Assembly (NCBI RefSeq): GCF_049116555.1 | Contig: NZ_JAGDYT010000025.1 | Coordinates: 1 to 64,000 of the forward strand | Length of the DNA: 64,000 nucleotides | Source: Maricaulis maris_C | Lineage (GTDB): Bacteria; Pseudomonadota; Alphaproteobacteria; Caulobacterales; Maricaulaceae | Direction of reading: 5' to 3' | In this document: positions 60,964 to 64,000 of the stretch, one piece after another | Numbering within the stretch: the stretch's first letter is position 1 | Layout: the number at the start of each line of letters is the position of its first letter | Notes under the pieces: generated by a model | What the model was told of the DNA's origin: nothing | Database searches by the model: none | The model's input: only the letters and a program-made list of their open reading frames with translations | Position numbers and translations under genes: made by a program

Positions 60964-62580
60964 TCATCTCATGGATGCATGCCTTGCGGCCCGCGAAAGC
61001 CGGAAGCGCTGCCAAGCCATGCCCGCAAGAACAAGGGCGCAAAAGGCCAGGAAGGGGCTGTCGCCCCAGAAGGAATAAGGCGTTCGACCAAGACGGCCCG
61101 GCAGGGCGACATCGCGAACCCCTTCCGCACTTGGGTCAAGCGTCACACGGGCACGACCAAGCGAATCGACCACACCGGAAACCCCCAACGCCGCGGAACG
61201 GACCATGGGAAGCCCGGTCTCGATGCTGCGATAACTCGCCTGGTTGAAATGCTGGCGCGGTCCGGACGTTGGCCCGAACCAGGCATCATTGGAGAGATTA
61301 TATATCCAAGCCGCTCGGGTTTCCGCCGAACCGACGAAATCCGGGAAGATGGCCTCGTAGCAGACCAGCGGCAGCATGCTGGGAGCGCCGGGGATATCCA
61401 GCACATCGGCGCCCGGCCCCGGCGTGAATTCATATCGGGCCAGCTCCTGCAATGCGGGGATTCCCGTCATCGCCAGAGCACCGGACAGGGGGGTGAATTC
61501 GCCGAACGGCGTCAGGCGCACCTTGTCATAGAGCGCCGCAATACGCGGCGTGCCGGAGGGGAAACGCAGCGCGGCCAGCGTGTTGTAATAGCGCACACTG
61601 TTGCCATCAGCGGCCCGTCGGTTCACTCCCGCCAACAGGACCTGGCCCTCGTCCAGGCTCTCACCAATCCGGGCCAGTGTTGCACCGTCCTCAAGCATGA
61701 AGCTTGGCAACGCGCCTTCCGGCCAGACGACATGCGTCACCGCTTCGATACCTTCGCGGCCCGTCAGGCTGAGATAGCGATCGCGGGTCAGTTCAGCACC
61801 GCCCGGCGCCCATTTCTGGGTCTGCGGTATACCGGCCTGAACCAGGCGAATAGTGACACCCGGCACATCTTCCGGCGCGCTCGCGGCAAGCCGGATCGCG
61901 CCCGTCGCCAGCACAATCGTGGAGATGGCCAGGGCCGCAAAAGCCGGCAGACAACGCCCCAGTTCCAGCCGCGGCGTGACTGCAACTAGGGGAGCTGTCA
62001 GAACAAAAAGCGTAAGCAGGCTGAGCCCGTAAACGCCAAACCAGGACGCCGTCTGGCTGACCAGTCCGCCCGCCGGCCAGACATAGGCAGGCAAGTTCCA
62101 AGGAAGCCCGCCCAGGACATGGCCGCGCAGCCATTCGGCGAAGGCCAGCGCGGCGGCGAAAACCAGGACACGCCAAACGGATCGTGGCGCGAGCGCACAG
62201 TAGATCACCGCCCCGAGCCCCCAGAAAACCGCCATCAGGGCAGCCAGGGCCGGCAAGGCGAAGGGCGCCGCGTATTGCAATCCCTCCCCGCGAGTGAGGA
62301 AGGCGTAGACGACCCATGCCATGCCCGCGAGGAAGTAGCCGAAGGCGAATACAAAGCCGCGAAGGAAGGCGCTGCGAAGCGGCTTGTCGGCCCGACGCGC
62401 CCCATCCAGGGCTGCGAACATGACCCACAGGCCCAACATCAAGGCTGGTACAATGTGCAAGGGCGCCAAAGACAGCGCGCTGAAAAGCCCGGCCAAGAAA
62501 ATCACCAGCCGAGGGCGCCAGCCGAAATGTGCGGCCAGCCAGATCCGCGGTTGCCAGACCAGAAGGTGCAGGCGCTGCAT
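60964..62580 (-). CDS. lnt: Apolipoprotein N-acyltransferase
   Basis: A 538-residue inner-membrane enzyme that adds the third acyl chain to lipoproteins. About seven membrane segments come first, then a nitrilase domain with the catalytic Glu in VVWPEGALPSF, Lys in ALYDKVRLTPFGEF and Cys in LPLVCYEAIFPD. The ATG overlaps the stop of corC by one base (TGATG), so translation is coupled. Confidence 0.96.
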   Translation of the reverse strand: MQRLHLLVWQPRIWLAAHFGWRPRLVIFLAGLFSALSLAPLHIVPALMLGLWVMFAALDGARRADKPLRSAFLRGFVFAFGYFLAGMAWVVYAFLTRGEGLQYAAPFALPALAALMAVFWGLGAVIYCALAPRSVWRVLVFAAALAFAEWLRGHVLGGLPWNLPAYVWPAGGLVSQTASWFGVYGLSLLTLFVLTAPLVAVTPRLELGRCLPAFAALAISTIVLATGAIRLAASAPEDVPGVTIRLVQAGIPQTQKWAPGGAELTRDRYLSLTGREGIEAVTHVVWPEGALPSFMLEDGATLARIGESLDEGQVLLAGVNRRAADGNSVRYYNTLAALRFPSGTPRIAALYDKVRLTPFGEFTPLSGALAMTGIPALQELARYEFTPGPGADVLDIPGAPSMLPLVCYEAIFPDFVGSAETRAAWIYNLSNDAWFGPTSGPRQHFNQASYRSIETGLPMVRSAALGVSGVVDSLGRARVTLDPSAEGVRDVALPGRLGRTPYSFWGDSPFLAFCALVLAGMAWQRFRLSRAARHASMR

Positions 62581-63473
62581 CAGCCCGCGTCCGTGCTGTC
62601 CGACCCGGTCGCAACCGACTTGTCGGGACGCTTTTGCGGCGCCCTGACCCGCATGCGCTTGATGCGTCGCGTGTCGGCGTCAATCACTTCAAACTCATAA
62701 CCGGTAGGGTGACGGATAACCTCACCACGTTCCGGAACACGTCCGATCAGCGTGAAGACCAGACCGCCCAGACTGTCGACATCCTCGTCTTCGTCCTCGG
62801 CCGCGATCTCTTCACCGACGACCGCCTCGAAGGCGTCAATCTCGGCCCGTGCCTCGACATCCCAGACACCGGGTCCGCGCGCCCGGATGGCCGGCGTTTC
62901 CTCGTCATCATGCTCGTCTTCGATATCACCGACGATCGGCTCGATCAGGTCTTCCAGGGTCACGAGACCGTCCGTGCCGCCATACTCATCGACCACGAGA
63001 GCGAGGTGCATGCGCCGACCCTGCATGCGTCGGAGCAGATCGAGCGCCTTCATTGAAGGCGGTGCGAACAGGAGGGGGCGTCCGATTGAGGGCAGGACCT
63101 GTTGCTGCGACCAGCCCGCCGGGCGCTTCCCGGATGTTCCTGGCGCGAGATGGCTGACCACATCCTTGATGTGCACCACCCCGACAGGGTCATCCAGCGT
63201 GTCTCGATAGATGGGCAGGCGGGAATGTGCGGCATGGGCGAAGATCTTGGCCAGCTCGCCCAGCGGCGTCGCCACATCGACGCCAATGATGTCGGCTCGC
63301 GGCACCATCACATCTGCAACCCGCAACTTGTCGAGCGCATCAGCCTCGATCGAATTGGGCACAGCGCCGGTCGGAGCCGCGGCCACGGCCTCCCCAAGGC
63401 GATGCCCGGCAGAGAAAAGTCGTGAGAACCAGGGTCGACTGTCGGGGTCTGAAGGCGCTGAAGTATCGGTCAT
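62580..63473 (-). CDS. corC: CorC/HlyC-family CBS-domain protein
   Basis: A 297-residue protein with two CBS domains (about 55-115 and 125-185; HLALVVDEYGGTDGLVTLEDL is the second's signature) and a C-terminal CorC_HlyC domain (about 200-285). It lacks membrane segments, so it is the soluble CorC type linked to Mg2+/Co2+ efflux or tolerance. Its ATG overlaps the ybeY stop (ATGA), and lnt overlaps it, so ybeY-corC-lnt form one translated unit. Confidence 0.93.
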   Translation of the reverse strand: MTDTSAPSDPDSRPWFSRLFSAGHRLGEAVAAAPTGAVPNSIEADALDKLRVADVMVPRADIIGVDVATPLGELAKIFAHAAHSRLPIYRDTLDDPVGVVHIKDVVSHLAPGTSGKRPAGWSQQQVLPSIGRPLLFAPPSMKALDLLRRMQGRRMHLALVVDEYGGTDGLVTLEDLIEPIVGDIEDEHDDEETPAIRARGPGVWDVEARAEIDAFEAVVGEEIAAEDEDEDVDSLGGLVFTLIGRVPERGEVIRHPTGYEFEVIDADTRRIKRMRVRAPQKRPDKSVATGSDSTDAG

Positions 63474-63952
63474 TTAGCTGCCGGGGCCGGGCCCGGGTCC
63501 TCATTCTCATAGGGGTCGGTCACACCCAGATGGGCCAGGGCGCGCCGTTCGATCGCTTCCATCACGACAGCTTCGTCATCTGCCTGGTGATCATAACCTT
63601 GAAGGTGCAGGAATCCATGGATGACGAGATGGCTCACATGATCACCAAGCGCGATGTCGCGCGCCTGTGCCTCACGCGCCACTACGCCATGCGCGAGTGC
63701 GATATCACCAAGATGATTGTCGGCGTGCTCGCCGGACGGGAAGGACAGGACATTGGTCGGGGCAGTCTTGCCGCGAAACTGCGCATTCATGGCCGCGATG
63801 GCGTCGTCGTCGGCCAGAAGGACCGCGACCACGCCGGGCTCACGCCCCGGCAATTCCCGGCAGACTGCAGTGATCGCCTCCTCGACGAGGCGCGTCTTGC
63901 CTTCCAGCGATGACCAGGCGTCATCTTCGACAATCAGATCAACGGCGTTCAT
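63470..63952 (-). CDS. ybeY: Endoribonuclease YbeY
   Basis: A 160-residue metal-dependent RNase used in 16S rRNA 3' maturation and rRNA quality control. The zinc site HGFLHLQGYDHQADDE is near residue 115, and LSFPSGEH (here after TNVLSF) is the second family block. ATGA junctions connect it to ybeZ upstream and corC downstream. Confidence 0.96.
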   Translation of the reverse strand: MNAVDLIVEDDAWSSLEGKTRLVEEAITAVCRELPGREPGVVAVLLADDDAIAAMNAQFRGKTAPTNVLSFPSGEHADNHLGDIALAHGVVAREAQARDIALGDHVSHLVIHGFLHLQGYDHQADDEAVVMEAIERRALAHLGVTDPYENEDPGPAPAAK

Positions 63953-64000
63953 TGTGATTGCGCGCTACCGGTCTTGTGGCGCACATCTTCCTCATAGGCT
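63949..64000 (-). CDS. ybeZ: Partial PhoH-like ATPase (YbeZ), C-terminal end
   Basis: Only the last 16 codons lie in the window: AYEEDVRHKTGSAQSQ and a TGA stop that overlaps the ybeY ATG. Identity rests on position (ybeZ normally precedes ybeY) and the charged C-terminal ending; the ATPase domain is outside the window. Confidence 0.6.
   Translation of the reverse strand, partial: AYEEDVRHKTGSAQSQ

Overview
The window looks like a chromosomal segment of an aerobic, GC-rich alphaproteobacterium. Gene content and order (dnaA-dnaN-recF, rpsT upstream of dnaA, mutM/ubiE/ubiB/coa/dut, fabA-fabB-fabI, rimP-nusA-ylxR-infB, ybeZ-ybeY-corC-lnt) point to the Caulobacterales/Maricaulales/Hyphomonadales group. 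This placement is an inference from synteny and protein style; I ran no search. No prophage, insertion sequence, rRNA or CRISPR array was seen. Positions 15894-15895 are undetermined bases.

Left end (1-9.1 kb): an AT-rich geneless edge abuts a tRNA-Arg(CCG) gene whose acceptor stem does not pair well. Then come an ArsR-type regulator with a membrane protein, an ABC ATPase with no permease beside it, an SLC13 transporter, polA and a sulfotransferase-like gene. From 9.1 to 25 kb there is a minus-strand replication and repair block (gyrB, recF, dnaN, dnaA, rpsT, enoyl-CoA hydratase, a TraB/GumN protein, mutM). Five genes sit between gyrB and recF: an ArnT-like and a family 2 glycosyltransferase, a LysE exporter, and a TetR regulator divergent from a CPBP membrane protease.

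From 25 to 35 kb the genes mostly serve lipids, quinones and cofactors: a CarF/PEDS1-type plasmalogen desaturase, ubiE, ubiB, a stand-alone protoglobin, separate coaC and coaB, dut, cysK, a Pif1-like helicase and a MoeB/ThiF-type E1 enzyme. From 35 to 46.8 kb there are a decayed S9 peptidase, an MBL-fold hydrolase with two tiny glycine-rich membrane proteins, an SH3 protein, the fabA-fabB-fabI operon, a probably acquired HNH nuclease, an S9 peptidase, and an acyltransferase divergent from a membrane-bound LytTR regulator.

From 46.8 to 59.4 kb lies the transcription/translation cluster (minus strand) in the order rimP, nusA, ylxR, infB, rbfA, truB, rpsO, pnp. It is broken at two points by genes on the opposite strand: two NTF2-like secreted proteins between infB and rbfA, and a serine hydrolase between rbfA and truB. 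The right end carries trmB, an XRE regulator, lnt, corC, ybeY and the last codons of ybeZ.

The strongest non-coding signals are a 34-bp alternating pyrimidine-purine tract just upstream of gyrB, an 81-nt nested hairpin at 29.6 kb, a terminator-like hairpin directly upstream of rimP, a 26-bp near-palindrome at the TetR/CPBP junction, and a 20-bp-spaced direct repeat at the LytTR/acyltransferase junction. No clearly new multi-gene system was found. The best leads are listed as findings.
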